The translations under genes and the position numbers were made by a program. A model generated the notes under the pieces. It ran no database searches. It had not been told where the DNA came from and worked only from the letters and a program-made list of their open reading frames with translations. A stretch of 64,000 nucleotides of DNA from assembly GCA_013822245.1 (NCBI GenBank), contig PNKE01000084.1, forward strand, positions 101,820 to 165,819. The letters run 5' to 3'. The DNA comes from Candidatus Solibacter sp. Lineage in GTDB: Bacteria > Acidobacteriota > Terriglobia > Bryobacterales > Bryobacteraceae. Below, in pieces: positions 40,882-51,336 of this stretch; positions within the stretch are counted from its first letter, which is position 1, and every line of letters starts with the position of its first letter.

Positions 40882-43353
40882 ATGCTTCGATTCCGGGTCA
40901 AGATGGGGCTCCTGGGGGCAGTGACCGCGCTGGCGGGCACGGCCCTGGTGAGTTTTCCGCAACTGGGTTTACAGTCCGACGGCAGCTACCTGATTCCGAC
41001 GGGACAGCGGCTGACGCCGGCGGGCCGTCACTTTGGGGTGAACGACCGGCCGCTGGGCATGGTATTGTCACCGGACGGCAAGCGTCTGGCCGTGGTGACG
41101 GGGTCGAACTTCGCGCCGCGGGCGTTGCACATACTGGATGCGGCGACGGGCGAGAGGATCGTCGATCAGGCGCTGGGCGACTCGTTCGCCGGGGTGGCGT
41201 TTTCGCCTGACGGGAGGAGGGTGTATGCGGGCGGCGGCAGTTCCGACAAGGTCTACTTCTTTGAGCAGACCGAGAGCGGGTATCGCGAGGCCGAAAGCGT
41301 GGTGATTCCGAAGTCGGCGCCGAGCGGGCTGTCGATTTCAGCCGATGGGCGGCGGCTGTTTGTGGCGCTGAATTTGAAGCATGCGGTGGCGGTGGTGGAT
41401 ACGGCGACCAGGGAGGTGAAAGAGATCCCGGTGGGGATGCACCCGTACACGACAGTAGTGACGCCTGACGGCAAGAAGGTGTATGTATCGAACTGGGCGG
41501 GCCGGCGGGCGCGGGCGGGCGACGTGGCGGACGAGAATTTCGGCATCGTGGTGGATGCGCGGACGGGGATTGCGTCGACGGGGACGGTGTCGGTGATCGA
41601 CGTGGAGAAGCTTGCCGTGACGGCGGAGATCGAGACGGGGCTGCATCCTTCGGCGATGGCCGTGAGCGCGGACGGGAAGCGCCTGTATGTGGCCAACGCC
41701 AACAGCGACACGGTGTCGGTGATCGATACGACGGCCGACAAGGTGCTGTATGCGATTGGGGTGAGGCCGGGGTTGAAGTCGCCGATCGGCAGCGCGCCGA
41801 ATGCGCTGGCCATGAGCAAGGATGGCAAGACGCTGTTTGTGGCCAACGGGGCGAACAATGCGGTGGGGGTGGTAGATCTCGACGGGCAGCCGCCACGGTT
41901 GAGGGGCTATATCCCGACGGGCTGGTATCCGACGGCCGTGGCGGCGTCGGCAGATGGATTAAAGCTGTGGGTGGCGAGCGGATATGGATTCGGGTCAGTG
42001 AAGGCTCTCGCAGGAGGCGGGACGGGCCGCAGCTACCGCGATCGCGAGGGCGTGGTTTCGCTGGTGGAGATTCCGGGGGTGGAGCGGCTGAAGGAGATGA
42101 CGGCGCAGGTGAGGACGAACAACCGCCTGGTGGCGAGCGGGGCGGAGGAGCGCAGTGCGCGCCATCCGGTGCCGATGGACGCCGGCGACGAGTCGCCGAT
42201 CAAGCACGTGTTCTACATCATCAAGGAGAACCGGACCTACGACCAGGTGTTCGGCGATCTGCCGCAGGGCAATGGCGATGCGTCGCTGGTGCAGTTCGGG
42301 CGCGAGGTGACGCCGAACCATCACGCGCTGGCCGAGCAGTTCATCCTGCTGGACAACTTCTACACGCCGGCGGACCAGAGCGCGCTGGGCCACCGCTGGT
42401 GCACGCAGGGCTATGCCAGCGATTGGATCTTCAAATACGGCAACGGGCGCAACGACGCCAACCCGATGCTGTTCGCGCCCAGCGACTTCATCTGGGACGT
42501 GGCCAAGGCGGGCGGCGTGAGTGTGCGCAGCTATGGCGAGCGCGGCACGAACACGTTCACGCCGGCGACGGCGACGTTCATGGACATCTACAACGGCTGG
42601 AAGAGCGGGGAAATGACGGTCCAGATCAAGCCGAAGACGTTCATTGCCGGGCTGAAGGACATCTACCATCCCGAGTATCCGGCATTCGGGGGCAAGGTGC
42701 CGGACCAGTACCGCGCCGACATTTTCCTAAAGGAATTCCGCGAGCATGTCCGCGAGGGCAATCTGCCGCGGTTGACGATTCTGCTGCTGCCGAACGACCA
42801 CACCAATGGCGCCTCGCCCGGATTGCCGACGCCGCGGGCGGCGGTGGCCGACAACGACCTGGCGCTGGGGCGGATCGTCGAGGCGATTTCGAAGAGCCGG
42901 TACTGGAAGGAATCGGCGATTTTCGTGGTTGAGGACGATGCGCAGAACGGCGTGGATCACGTGGCCGGGCATCGCACGATCGCGTTGATCATCAGCCCGT
43001 GGGTGAAGCGCAAGACGGTGGACAGCCGGTTCTACACGACGATCAACCTGTATCGCACGATGTTGCAGATCCTGGGCCTGCCGCCGCAAAACCAGTTCGA
43101 TCTGGCCGCCGAGCCGATGTTCCAGGTGTTCACGGACCAGGCCGATGCCGCGCCCTATACGGCGCTGCCGAACCGGATTCCGCTCGACGAGTTGAACCCG
43201 CCGTTGAAGTCGCTGAAAGGGCAGGCGCTGGAAGATGCGCGGGCGTCGATGAAGATGAACTTCAGCGAACCCGACGCGGCGCCGGAAGAGATCCTGAACC
43301 GTGTCGTATGGCGGTCGACGATGGGCATGAAGCGGCCGTATCCGGGGCGGTAA
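40882..43353 (+). CDS. Secreted YVTN beta-propeller phosphoesterase
   Basis: An 823-residue protein with a signal/anchor (MGLLGAVTALAGTALVSF). A seven-bladed YVTN-type propeller spans about residues 50-390 (repeated SPDGKRLAVV, SADGRRLFVA, and TVSVIDT units). A phosphoesterase domain of the alkaline-phosphatase superfamily follows, with HVFYIIKENRTYDQVFGD as its hallmark and NDHTNG and VVEDDAQNGVDHV later. It probably hydrolyses phosphate esters in the periplasm. ATG at 40882 is preferred over the GTG at 40861; neither has a clear ribosome-binding site. Confidence 0.85.
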   Translation: MLRFRVKMGLLGAVTALAGTALVSFPQLGLQSDGSYLIPTGQRLTPAGRHFGVNDRPLGMVLSPDGKRLAVVTGSNFAPRALHILDAATGERIVDQALGDSFAGVAFSPDGRRVYAGGGSSDKVYFFEQTESGYREAESVVIPKSAPSGLSISADGRRLFVALNLKHAVAVVDTATREVKEIPVGMHPYTTVVTPDGKKVYVSNWAGRRARAGDVADENFGIVVDARTGIASTGTVSVIDVEKLAVTAEIETGLHPSAMAVSADGKRLYVANANSDTVSVIDTTADKVLYAIGVRPGLKSPIGSAPNALAMSKDGKTLFVANGANNAVGVVDLDGQPPRLRGYIPTGWYPTAVAASADGLKLWVASGYGFGSVKALAGGGTGRSYRDREGVVSLVEIPGVERLKEMTAQVRTNNRLVASGAEERSARHPVPMDAGDESPIKHVFYIIKENRTYDQVFGDLPQGNGDASLVQFGREVTPNHHALAEQFILLDNFYTPADQSALGHRWCTQGYASDWIFKYGNGRNDANPMLFAPSDFIWDVAKAGGVSVRSYGERGTNTFTPATATFMDIYNGWKSGEMTVQIKPKTFIAGLKDIYHPEYPAFGGKVPDQYRADIFLKEFREHVREGNLPRLTILLLPNDHTNGASPGLPTPRAAVADNDLALGRIVEAISKSRYWKESAIFVVEDDAQNGVDHVAGHRTIALIISPWVKRKTVDSRFYTTINLYRTMLQILGLPPQNQFDLAAEPMFQVFTDQADAAPYTALPNRIPLDELNPPLKSLKGQALEDARASMKMNFSEPDAAPEEILNRVVWRSTMGMKRPYPGR

Positions 43354-43410
43354 AAGGATCCGCGATCGGGCGGCCCAGCGACCGGCTCACTACGTTCGCG
43401 GCCTATGTGG

Positions 43411-44703
43411 TCAGGAGAACCTGGTCTTTTTCCAGAGGACCCAGCCGCAGACGAACAGGAAGACGACCGACAGGGCTGAGAGGATCATCATCCAAGGTGT
43501 GTTGACGGCGATCTGCTGGGGCGTGGCACGGAGTCCGAGCCAGATGAAGACGCCGACGGCGGCGGCGACGATGACGGCCTCCCACCAGTGGCGTTTGAGG
43601 CCGGCTTCGGTGAACGCCTCCTCGCCGCGGACGGCGGCGGCGACGGTCTCTGAGTTCATGTTGTAGCGGGTGCATTCGCGGTCCATGGCGCGTTTCCAAC
43701 TCAGTTGTTCCGAAGGCGGGGCTTCGGCGAGGCTGATGGAGACAGCGCCGGCGATCATGATGAGCGATCCGCCGATGACGAGCATGCGGCCGTCCATGCC
43801 GAGAGCGGCCAGTTCGCCAAACACCAGTGCGCCCCAGGCGAGTCCCCAAAGCTGGTTGGTGTTTGAAAGCGGGATGCCGCGGCCGATGCCGATGTATTTC
43901 GCGGCGTACTGCTGGAACAGGTCGCCGAGCACCCAGCAGAAGCCGCCGAGGAAGAGCCAGAACAGGGCGCCCTGGACCTTGCCGAGTTCGGCCCAAAGGT
44001 TCGCCAGGCCGCCGTGGAAGACCGATCCGAGGGCGATGGTGGTGCCGAGTTCGCCGAAGGTGAAGACGGTGACAAACGACAGCGGGTTCATGCCGCTGAT
44101 GTAGGCCTTGCGGTAAGGGATGTACATGGTCCCCCACATGACGCCCGCGCCCAGGGCGGCGAGGATGCCGAGCGTGGCGTTGCTGGGGCCCGGGCCGGTG
44201 TGGTGCTGCGTGGCGAATGCGAGCAGGCACGCGCCGACGACAATGGCCGCCGCGCCGCCGAGGACCTTCATCCAATCCCTGGTGGCCGAACCGCGGAGTT
44301 CGTTGAACAGCAGCCAGCCCCAGAACAGTCCGACGAGGCTGTTGGTATTCCACAGCGGGAAGGCGATGGAGAGGCCGACGTCGCGGATGGCGAAGACGGT
44401 GAGCGTGTTGGCGACGGCCCACAACATGCCGGCGAGGATGGCCCAGATCATGAGGTGGGGCTTGTCCTTGAGGTCCATGAGGACGAAGCCGGTGCCTTTG
44501 ATGGCGACGGGCACGGTCCAGCGGGCGACGAAGACGCCGGCGACCATGCCGAGCGAAATGATAAAGGGCGAAAAGCCCATGGTGACGAGCTTGGTGGGCG
44601 CTTCGGCGGCGCCGAGCCATGCGCCGGCGGCGAGTCCGCACATGACGCCGAGCTGGTGAAGCGAGCGCGGCGAGTGGGCCTGGGCAGGGGTGGCGGTGTT
44701 CAT
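43411..44703 (-). CDS. GRP/RhaT-type sugar transporter (DMT superfamily)
   Basis: A 430-residue protein with ten to twelve membrane helices, including motifs such as IAFPLWNTNSLVGLFWG and IPLSNTNQLWGLAWG, which match bacterial glucose/ribose-porter and rhamnose/proton symporter relatives. As the last gene of the inositol operon, it may import inositol or a related sugar. The cytoplasmic loop near residue 330-370 is long and charged. Confidence 0.75.
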   Translation of the reverse strand: MNTATPAQAHSPRSLHQLGVMCGLAAGAWLGAAEAPTKLVTMGFSPFIISLGMVAGVFVARWTVPVAIKGTGFVLMDLKDKPHLMIWAILAGMLWAVANTLTVFAIRDVGLSIAFPLWNTNSLVGLFWGWLLFNELRGSATRDWMKVLGGAAAIVVGACLLAFATQHHTGPGPSNATLGILAALGAGVMWGTMYIPYRKAYISGMNPLSFVTVFTFGELGTTIALGSVFHGGLANLWAELGKVQGALFWLFLGGFCWVLGDLFQQYAAKYIGIGRGIPLSNTNQLWGLAWGALVFGELAALGMDGRMLVIGGSLIMIAGAVSISLAEAPPSEQLSWKRAMDRECTRYNMNSETVAAAVRGEEAFTEAGLKRHWWEAVIVAAAVGVFIWLGLRATPQQIAVNTPWMMILSALSVVFLFVCGWVLWKKTRFS

Positions 44704-44707
44704 GGGA

Positions 44708-44809
44708 TCAGGAGAGAACGATCAGCAATGCGAATCCGGCGGCGAGGACGACGACAGGCACCCAGAAGTGCACGTCGGTGAGGATGGCGTTGAGCGTGGA
44801 GCTTTTCAA
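44708..44809 (-). CDS. Very small single-span membrane protein
   Basis: A 33-residue product starts with TTG at 44809, 10 bases after AAGGAG; a GTG at 44818 would add three residues. The protein is a short polar start followed by VHFWVPVVVLAAGFALLIVL, a clean membrane helix. It sits 4 bases from the transporter start, in the same operon, so it may be a transporter subunit or stabiliser. It is shorter than most gene finders report. Confidence 0.55.
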   Translation of the reverse strand: MKSSTLNAILTDVHFWVPVVVLAAGFALLIVLS

Positions 44810-44846
44810 AGTGGACACTCTCCTTGGTAGATCCGATCCAGTCAGG

Positions 44847-45866
44847 TTATCCGATTTCCTCGATGCGCACGGGGCGGCGTTCGTCGAACGACTTGCGGGC
44901 GGCCAGGCCCATGACGACGGGGATGCGGCCGTCGATGCCGGTGACGGGCGTGGGCTTGTCCTCGACCACGGCCTGGACGAAGGCGCGGACCTCGCGGGTG
45001 AAACTTTCGGTGTAGCGGTCCATGAAGAAGTTGAGCGGCAGGTCGCGGCGGACCGATTCGCCGGTGCTGATGGCGGCCTCGTTGGGGTAGCAGTTCGCGG
45101 TGGCGACGCTGCCGGCCGAGCCGAGGATCTCGGCGCGCTGATCGTAGCCGTAGGCGGCCTGGCGGCAGTTGTCGATGGAGCCGATGACGCCGTTGCGGAA
45201 CTTCAGGGTGATGAGCGCGGTGTCGAGGTCGCCGGCTTCGCCGATCGCGGGATCGACCATGACGCCGGCGGCGGTGTAGACCTCTTCGACTTCGTCGCCG
45301 ATGAGGAAGCGGGCCATGTCGAAGTCGTGGATGGTCATGTCGAGGAACATGCCGCCGGAGACTTTGACGTAGGAGACCGGCGGCGGCGCGGGGTCGCGGC
45401 TGATGATGTGGAGCAGGCGCGGCGAGCCGATCTCGCCGCTTTGAACGGCGGCGCGGACACGGGCGAAGTTGGGGTCGAAGCGGCGGTTGAAACCGATCTG
45501 GAGTTTGACGCCGGCCTCGGCGACGGCGGCCAGGGCGGCGTCGATCTTGGCGAGACTATGGTCGATGGGCTTCTCACAGAAGATGTGCTTGCGGGCGCGG
45601 GCGGCGCGGATGGTGAGGTCGGCGTGGGTGTCAGTGGATGAGCAGATGAGGACGGCGTCGATGCCGGGGTCGTCGAGGATCTGATCGGCCGAGGCGGCGA
45701 CCACCGGGATGCCGCAGCGGGCGGCCACCTGCGCGGCGGCTTCCCCATTGAGATCCGTGATGGCGGCGGCGTTGGCCTCGGGGACGCGGAAGGCGATGGT
45801 TTCGGCATGGACCTTGCCGATGCGGCCGGCGCCGATGATGCCGATGTTGAGTCTGTTGTTGATCAC
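44847..45866 (-). CDS. iolG: Inositol 2-dehydrogenase
   Basis: A 339-residue Gfo/Idh/MocA protein: NIGIIGAGRIGKVHAETI is the NAD-binding loop, CEKPIDHSL the family EKP motif, and IHDFDMARFL the catalytic His/Asp region. It oxidises myo-inositol to scyllo-inosose, the first step of the pathway encoded around it. It starts at a GTG with AGAGGA 8 bases upstream and follows iolE by 14 bases. Confidence 0.85.
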   Translation of the reverse strand: MINNRLNIGIIGAGRIGKVHAETIAFRVPEANAAAITDLNGEAAAQVAARCGIPVVAASADQILDDPGIDAVLICSSTDTHADLTIRAARARKHIFCEKPIDHSLAKIDAALAAVAEAGVKLQIGFNRRFDPNFARVRAAVQSGEIGSPRLLHIISRDPAPPPVSYVKVSGGMFLDMTIHDFDMARFLIGDEVEEVYTAAGVMVDPAIGEAGDLDTALITLKFRNGVIGSIDNCRQAAYGYDQRAEILGSAGSVATANCYPNEAAISTGESVRRDLPLNFFMDRYTESFTREVRAFVQAVVEDKPTPVTGIDGRIPVVMGLAARKSFDERRPVRIEEIG

Positions 45867-45880
45867 TGCTTTGTTCCTCT

Positions 45881-46816
45881 TTATGCCGGCTGGGTGAAGT
45901 TGGTTTCGATGGACGCGAGATATTCGCGGTTGCGGCGGGCGCTTTCCCTGGGCGAGCCCATGCCGGGAAGCACGTCCTGCTCGACAAGCATGTAGCCCTG
46001 GTAGTCCCATTCGCCGAGACGCCGCAGCAGGCGCGGGAAGTCGACCGAGCCTTGGCCCAGTTCGCAGAACACGCCGTGGCGCAGGGCTTCGAAATAGTCC
46101 CAGTTGTTCTCGCGGGCCTGGGCGGCGACATCGGGCTGGCAGTCCTTCAGATGGACATACCAGATGCGGTCGCGGAAGGCGTCCAGCGCCGCCACGGCAT
46201 CGGCGCCGCCGGAGCCGTAAGTGTAGTGGCCGGTGTCGAAGACCAGGCCGAGGGCTTTGGGGTCGGTGAGTTCGAGCAGGCGGGCGATTTCGCCGTGGGT
46301 TTCGACGTAGCCGGCGCAATGGTGATGGAACACGGTGCGCAGGCCTGTCTCTTCGAGAACCGTGCGGGCGACGAGATTTGCGCCGGCGGCGAAGGTCTTC
46401 CATTCATCGGTCGAGAGGCCGTCTTCAGGGGTGATGCGGCCGGCGCGCAGGGTGCGACTGGGGACGGCGCCGTTGTTGTCGGCGAGGACGAGATAGGGCG
46501 CGGGGGACGTGGCGACGGCGGCCAGCAGGCGGGCGGTCTTGACGGCATTGGCGGCGCCGGCGGCGTGGGCCGATGGGTCCTTCATGGCGACGGGCACGAA
46601 GGCGCCGAGCATGACGAGCGAGCGCGAGTCGAGTTCGGCGCGAAGGACGGCGGGGTCAGTGGGCATGTAGCCCCAATCGCCGAGTTCAGCGCCGGTGTAG
46701 CCGGTTTCGGCGAGTTCGTCGAGCATGCGGGCGAAGCCGATCTGCTCGCCGCCTGTGCCTTCGAATTCAAGAGTGCCCCATGAGCATGGAGCGTTGCCAA
46801 CGAGGAATTTGGGCAT
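45881..46816 (-). CDS. iolE: Inosose dehydratase (IolE-like TIM barrel)
   Basis: A 311-residue xylose-isomerase-type barrel starting [19 protein letters not shown], a hallmark of IolE and relatives. Metal-site motifs are [20 protein letters not shown], and [10 protein letters not shown]. It dehydrates scyllo-inosose in inositol breakdown. It lies between mmsA and iolG in the operon. Confidence 0.85.
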   Translation of the reverse strand: MPKFLVGNAPCSWGTLEFEGTGGEQIGFARMLDELAETGYTGAELGDWGYMPTDPAVLRAELDSRSLVMLGAFVPVAMKDPSAHAAGAANAVKTARLLAAVATSPAPYLVLADNNGAVPSRTLRAGRITPEDGLSTDEWKTFAAGANLVARTVLEETGLRTVFHHHCAGYVETHGEIARLLELTDPKALGLVFDTGHYTYGSGGADAVAALDAFRDRIWYVHLKDCQPDVAAQARENNWDYFEALRHGVFCELGQGSVDFPRLLRRLGEWDYQGYMLVEQDVLPGMGSPRESARRNREYLASIETNFTQPA

Positions 46817-46834
46817 GGATAAGGTCCTGTGGAT

Positions 46835-48307
46835 TTAGAACTTGCGGCTCCAGTCGCGGGGCCAGCGTTCGACGATGACTTTTGTCTGGGTGTAGAATTC
46901 GACGCCGTGATCGGCCTGGGCATGGAGGTCGCCGAAGAAGCTTTCGCCCCAGCCGCTGAAGGGGAAGTAGGCCATGGGGGCGGCGACGCCGACGTTGATG
47001 CCGACGTTGCCGGCGTTCACCTCATAGCGGAAGCGGCGGGCGTTGGCGCCGTCGGTGGTGAAGATGCAGGCCATGTTGCCATAGGCGCGCGCGTTGACCA
47101 GGGCGATGGCTTCGTCGATGGTTGCGGCGTGCATCAGGCTGAGCACGGGTCCGAAGATTTCGGTGCCTGCGATTTCGCTGGCGGGCGGGACGGCGTCGAG
47201 GATCGTCGGGAAAACGAAGTAGCCGTCATCGTAGCCGGGGACGGTGCGGTTGCGGCCGTCGACGAGCACGCGCGCGCCTTCCTGCTCGCCCTTGGCGATG
47301 AGCGATTCGATGCGCGACTTCGATTCGGCCGAGATGACCGGGCCCATTTCGACGCCCGAGTCGAGGCCGTAGCCGACGGTGCGGTTCCGGGCGATGGCGG
47401 CCATCTGATCGGTCAAGGGGGCGCGGGCGTCGCCGACGGTGATGGCGACCGAGGCGGCGAGGCAGCGCTGTCCGGCGCAACCGAAGGCCGAGTCGGCGAG
47501 GATGCGGGTGGTCATGTCCATGTCGGCGTCGGGCATGATGACGACGGGGTTCTTTGCGCCGCCCTGGCACTGGGCGCGCTTGCCGTTGGCCGACGCGCGG
47601 CTGTAAATGTAGCGGGCCGTGGGGGTGGAGCCGACGAAGCTGATGGCGCGGACCGCGGGGTGGTCGAGCAGGGCGTTTACAGTGTCGCGGCCGCCGTGGA
47701 CCATCTGCAAAACGCCCTTCGGGAAACCGGCCTTTTCGAGCAGTTCGAACATGCGCGCCGATGTCAGGGGTACGCGCTCGGAGGGTTTGAGGATGAAGCA
47801 GTTGCCGGTTGCGACGGCATAGGGCAGGAACCAGAACGGGATCATGCCTGGAAAATTGAAGGGTGTGATCGCGGCCACGACGCCGAGCGGCTGGCGGATC
47901 ATGTGCTCGTCGATGCCGGGTGCGATGTCCTCGTTGTTGCGGCCCTGCATGAGCGAAGGGATGCCGCAGGCCATTTCGACGTTTTCGATGGCGCGGCGCA
48001 TCTCGCCGGTGGCCTCGCCGAGCGTTTTGCCGCATTCGTTGGTGATGGTGCGTGCAAGCGAGTCAATGTTCTCTTCGAGAAGCATCTTGAGCTTGAACAG
48101 GGGCTGAATGCGCTCGCCGGCCGGAGTGCGGCGCCAGGTGGTGAATGCCGCGCTGGCGGCGTCAACGGCCTTGGCGACCTCGGCCGCCGGAGACAGCGGA
48201 ACCTCGGCCAGCACGGCCGCCGAGGCGGGGTTGATCACGTTGAGCGATTCAGTGGCGCTGGATGGCTGCCATGAGCCGTTGATGTAGTTTTGAAGACGTT
48301 CGGGCAT
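46835..48307 (-). CDS. mmsA: Methylmalonate-semialdehyde dehydrogenase (acylating)
   Basis: A 490-residue aldehyde dehydrogenase with [10 protein letters not shown], and the MmsA-type active-site motif [10 protein letters not shown], whose catalytic Cys is residue 282. The general base Glu of hydrolytic ALDHs is absent, as expected for CoA-acylating members. In the inositol pathway (IolA) it turns malonate semialdehyde into acetyl-CoA. It lies 3 bases downstream of iolD. Confidence 0.9.
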   Translation of the reverse strand: MPERLQNYINGSWQPSSATESLNVINPASAAVLAEVPLSPAAEVAKAVDAASAAFTTWRRTPAGERIQPLFKLKMLLEENIDSLARTITNECGKTLGEATGEMRRAIENVEMACGIPSLMQGRNNEDIAPGIDEHMIRQPLGVVAAITPFNFPGMIPFWFLPYAVATGNCFILKPSERVPLTSARMFELLEKAGFPKGVLQMVHGGRDTVNALLDHPAVRAISFVGSTPTARYIYSRASANGKRAQCQGGAKNPVVIMPDADMDMTTRILADSAFGCAGQRCLAASVAITVGDARAPLTDQMAAIARNRTVGYGLDSGVEMGPVISAESKSRIESLIAKGEQEGARVLVDGRNRTVPGYDDGYFVFPTILDAVPPASEIAGTEIFGPVLSLMHAATIDEAIALVNARAYGNMACIFTTDGANARRFRYEVNAGNVGINVGVAAPMAYFPFSGWGESFFGDLHAQADHGVEFYTQTKVIVERWPRDWSRKF

Positions 48308-48310
48308 CGG

Positions 48311-50197
48311 TTATTCTTCCTCATCGAAGGGCGCGAGGTGGTAGCGTTCCTTCTTGCGCGCTTCGACGTAATTGGCGCGCGCCTGGCGGACCTCCTCGAT
48401 CTCTGAAACCTCGGCCACGGCGACGTCCCACCACGATTCATACCCTGGCACGCCGACGCCGCGTTGCGTTTCGACGACAACCACCGTAATGCGATCCGTC
48501 GTCTTTGCTTCGGCCAGCGCGGCCTTGAGTTCGGCGAGCGTCGAGGCCTGGATAGTGTGTGCGCCGAGGCTGCGGGTGTTGGCGGCGAAGTCGACTTCGA
48601 GGAAGCCGCCGTCGAGCTTGCCGGACTCGGCGGAACGCTCGCGGTAGCTCGTGCCGAAGCCGCCCATGCCGAGCGAACGGCTCAAGCCGCCGATGCTGGC
48701 GAAGCCCTTGTTGTCGACCAGGACGATGATGACCTTGATGTGTTCCTGGATGGCTGTGACGATCTCGGACGGAGCCATGAGATATGTCCCGTCGCCGAGG
48801 AAAACGTAGACCTCGCGGCTGGGGTCGGCGAGCTTTGCGCCGAGCGCGGCGGGGATCTCGTAACCCATGGTCGAGTAGCCGTATTCGAGGTGGTAACCGT
48901 TCGGCGAACGCGTGGGCCAGAGCTTATGCAGATCGCCGGGATGGCTGCCGGCGGCTGACAGCAGGATGTCTCGCGGGCCAGAGGCTTCATACATCGCGCC
49001 GATCACCTCGCTCTGCGCGGGCTTGGGCCGGGTGTTGAGATTGAACAGGCGAGCGACCTCGGCATCCCATTGCTTGCGTAGTTCAGCGACCTCGGCGGCG
49101 TATTCGCCACTGACGTGATGGCCGTTCAGGGCAGGGCAGAGGGCGTCGAGCGCGGCGCGGGCGTCGGCGACGACAGGGATGGCCGAGACCTTGTAGGCGT
49201 CGAACTCGGTGGTGTTGATGTTGACGAACCGCACGTCCGGATTCTGGAAAGCGGTCATCGACGCGGAGGTGAAATCGGAATAGCGGGTGCCGACGCCGAT
49301 GATGAGGTCGGCTTCGCGGGCCAGGCGGTTGGCGGCCAACGTGCCGGTGGCGCCGACCGCGCCGACGCACAGGGGATGGTCGAAGGGCAGGGAACCCTTG
49401 CCGGCCTGGGTCTCGGCAACGGGAATGCCCGTCTGGGCGGCGAAGGTTGAGAGCGCGTCAGAGGCTTCGCTGAACAGGACGCCGCCGCCGGCGATGATGA
49501 GCGGTTTCGTGCTCTTCGAGATCGCCTTGACGGCACGCCCGAATGAGACCGTATCGGGCTCGGGCCGCCGGATGAGCCACACGCGCGGCTGGAAGAGTTC
49601 CTCGGGATAGTCGTAGGCTTCGGCCTGGACGTCCTGGGGCAGGGCGAGCGTGACGGCGCCGCATTCAGAGGGCGAGGTCAGCACGCGCATGACTTCAGGC
49701 AGCGCGGTGATGATCTGCTCGGGGCGGTAGATGCGGTCCCAGTAGCGGGAGACGGGCTTGAAACAGTCGTTCACGCCGATGTCCTGCGTCGACGGCGATT
49801 CGAGTTGCTGCAGGACGGGCGCGACGTTGCGGCGGGCGAAGATATCGCCGGGCAGCAGCAGGACGGGCAGGCGGTTGATGGTGGCCATGGCCGCGCCGGT
49901 GATCATGTTGGTGGCGCCGGGTCCGATGGACGAGGTGCAGACGAAGGTCTTCAGGCGGTTGCTGGCCTTGGCGTGTCCGGCGGCCATGTGGACGGCCGAC
50001 TGTTCGTTGCGGACCAGCACGTAGGGGAAATCGGGATTCTCCAGCAGCGCCTGGCCGATGCCGGCGACGTTGCCGTGGCCGAAGATGCCGAGGACGCCGG
50101 AGAAGAACCGGTTCTGGCGGCCGTCGCGTTCGACGGACTGGTTCTTGAGGAAGGCGATGATGGCCTGGGCGGTGGTCAATCGAATGGTGGAAGGCAT
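48311..50197 (-). CDS. iolD: 3D-(3,5/4)-trihydroxycyclohexane-1,2-dione acylhydrolase
   Basis: A 628-residue thiamine-diphosphate enzyme with the IolD layout: an N-terminal pyrimidine domain (residues about 10-190), the central domain, and the diphosphate-binding motif GDGTYLMAPSEIVTAIQEH ending at NKGF. It opens the inositol-derived ring. It lies 24 bases downstream of the transaldolase-like gene. Confidence 0.9.
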   Translation of the reverse strand: MPSTIRLTTAQAIIAFLKNQSVERDGRQNRFFSGVLGIFGHGNVAGIGQALLENPDFPYVLVRNEQSAVHMAAGHAKASNRLKTFVCTSSIGPGATNMITGAAMATINRLPVLLLPGDIFARRNVAPVLQQLESPSTQDIGVNDCFKPVSRYWDRIYRPEQIITALPEVMRVLTSPSECGAVTLALPQDVQAEAYDYPEELFQPRVWLIRRPEPDTVSFGRAVKAISKSTKPLIIAGGGVLFSEASDALSTFAAQTGIPVAETQAGKGSLPFDHPLCVGAVGATGTLAANRLAREADLIIGVGTRYSDFTSASMTAFQNPDVRFVNINTTEFDAYKVSAIPVVADARAALDALCPALNGHHVSGEYAAEVAELRKQWDAEVARLFNLNTRPKPAQSEVIGAMYEASGPRDILLSAAGSHPGDLHKLWPTRSPNGYHLEYGYSTMGYEIPAALGAKLADPSREVYVFLGDGTYLMAPSEIVTAIQEHIKVIIVLVDNKGFASIGGLSRSLGMGGFGTSYRERSAESGKLDGGFLEVDFAANTRSLGAHTIQASTLAELKAALAEAKTTDRITVVVVETQRGVGVPGYESWWDVAVAEVSEIEEVRQARANYVEARKKERYHLAPFDEEE

Positions 50198-50221
50198 GGC
50201 GGTGGGTACCTCGATTGGTTA

Positions 50222-51304
50222 CTATTTGTCGGGGTCGGGCAGCGTGATGTCGCGGACCGCGCCGACCAGTTCGTGATAGGAGCCGATGAAGTTTCGCAAC
50301 GTGCGGACGGTTGCGCCGAAGGTATCGAATTCGTCGATGCTGAGTCCGCCCTCGTCGTAGGCGCGGCGGAAGTCGGCGAACTTGCGGTAGATCTCTTCGA
50401 CCACGGCCGGGTCGACGGGTTCATCCTGGGTGAGGCGGACTTCGATGTCCGACGCGTTATAGAGCCGCTGCCAGGCGTAAGGGATGGTGTGGATGATGTC
50501 GCCGCCGACCAGCGCCGACCAGTGCATGTGATGGCGGTAGGCGGCCACCAGCAGGCGGGCGCGGTAGCCGCGTTGCTGGAAGATGGGGTAGGCCTTCTTC
50601 ATGACGGCGATTCCGGCCCAGTCCAGATGGCCTGGGGTGAGGGTGATGCCCTGTTTCCTGGCGATGACTTTCAGCCAGTCGTCGAGACGGCCGATCATGA
50701 TGGTGCAGACCGGCGTGAGGCCCTCGTTCGGCAGGCCGGCGGCGGTGCGGCGGTCGAGTCCGCGCTCGACGGCCTCGGCGACGGCGATGGACTGGGGCAG
50801 CGTGAAATTGACCGTCGCATTGATGTTGATGCCGCGGAACGTGGCCTCCTCGATGGCCACGATACCGGCCCTGGTGACCGGAATTTTCACCTGGATGTTG
50901 GGCGCCAGGGCGTTGAAGTGGGCGGCGTGGGCGAGGATGGCCTCGGAGTCGCGGTAGAACTGCGGATTGGTCTGCATCGAGATGCGGCCCTTGCGGCCGT
51001 TCTCGCGCTCGAAGACGGGGATGAGCAGTTTGGCGGCCTGGACGCCCATCTCGTCGATGAGTTTCCAGCAGACTTTCGTTTCGTCCCAGGAGGGGTATTC
51101 GGAGGCGATGCGGGCGATGACTTCGCGCCAGACGGGGAACTCGCGCTTGACGACATCGAGGACGATGGTGGGATTCGACGTGGCGCCGACGGCGCCGTTG
51201 TCGATGGCATAGCTGAGTTCGGAGGCCGAGCAGGAGTCGTTCCAATAGTCGGTCCTGCCGATCAGGGTGGTTTGTTTCAGACGGCTGGGAGTGGTTTCGC
51301 TCAT
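50222..51304 (-). CDS. Transaldolase-family protein in the inositol operon
   Basis: A 360-residue class I aldolase-like barrel: GAVGATSNPTIV near the start, IQVKIPVTRAG with the Schiff-base lysine, NINATVNFTLPQSI, and GHLDWAGIAVMKKA. These are family features of transaldolases and their fructose-6-phosphate aldolase relatives. It occupies the place where iolJ, which cleaves the phosphorylated dehydro-deoxygluconate, is usually found, and no iolJ is present. It may do that cleavage; this is inference. Confidence 0.8.
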   Translation of the reverse strand: MSETTPSRLKQTTLIGRTDYWNDSCSASELSYAIDNGAVGATSNPTIVLDVVKREFPVWREVIARIASEYPSWDETKVCWKLIDEMGVQAAKLLIPVFERENGRKGRISMQTNPQFYRDSEAILAHAAHFNALAPNIQVKIPVTRAGIVAIEEATFRGININATVNFTLPQSIAVAEAVERGLDRRTAAGLPNEGLTPVCTIMIGRLDDWLKVIARKQGITLTPGHLDWAGIAVMKKAYPIFQQRGYRARLLVAAYRHHMHWSALVGGDIIHTIPYAWQRLYNASDIEVRLTQDEPVDPAVVEEIYRKFADFRRAYDEGGLSIDEFDTFGATVRTLRNFIGSYHELVGAVRDITLPDPDK

Positions 51305-51336
51305 GTTGATTTCTTGCTCCTGGCGCGGGGGGCGCG

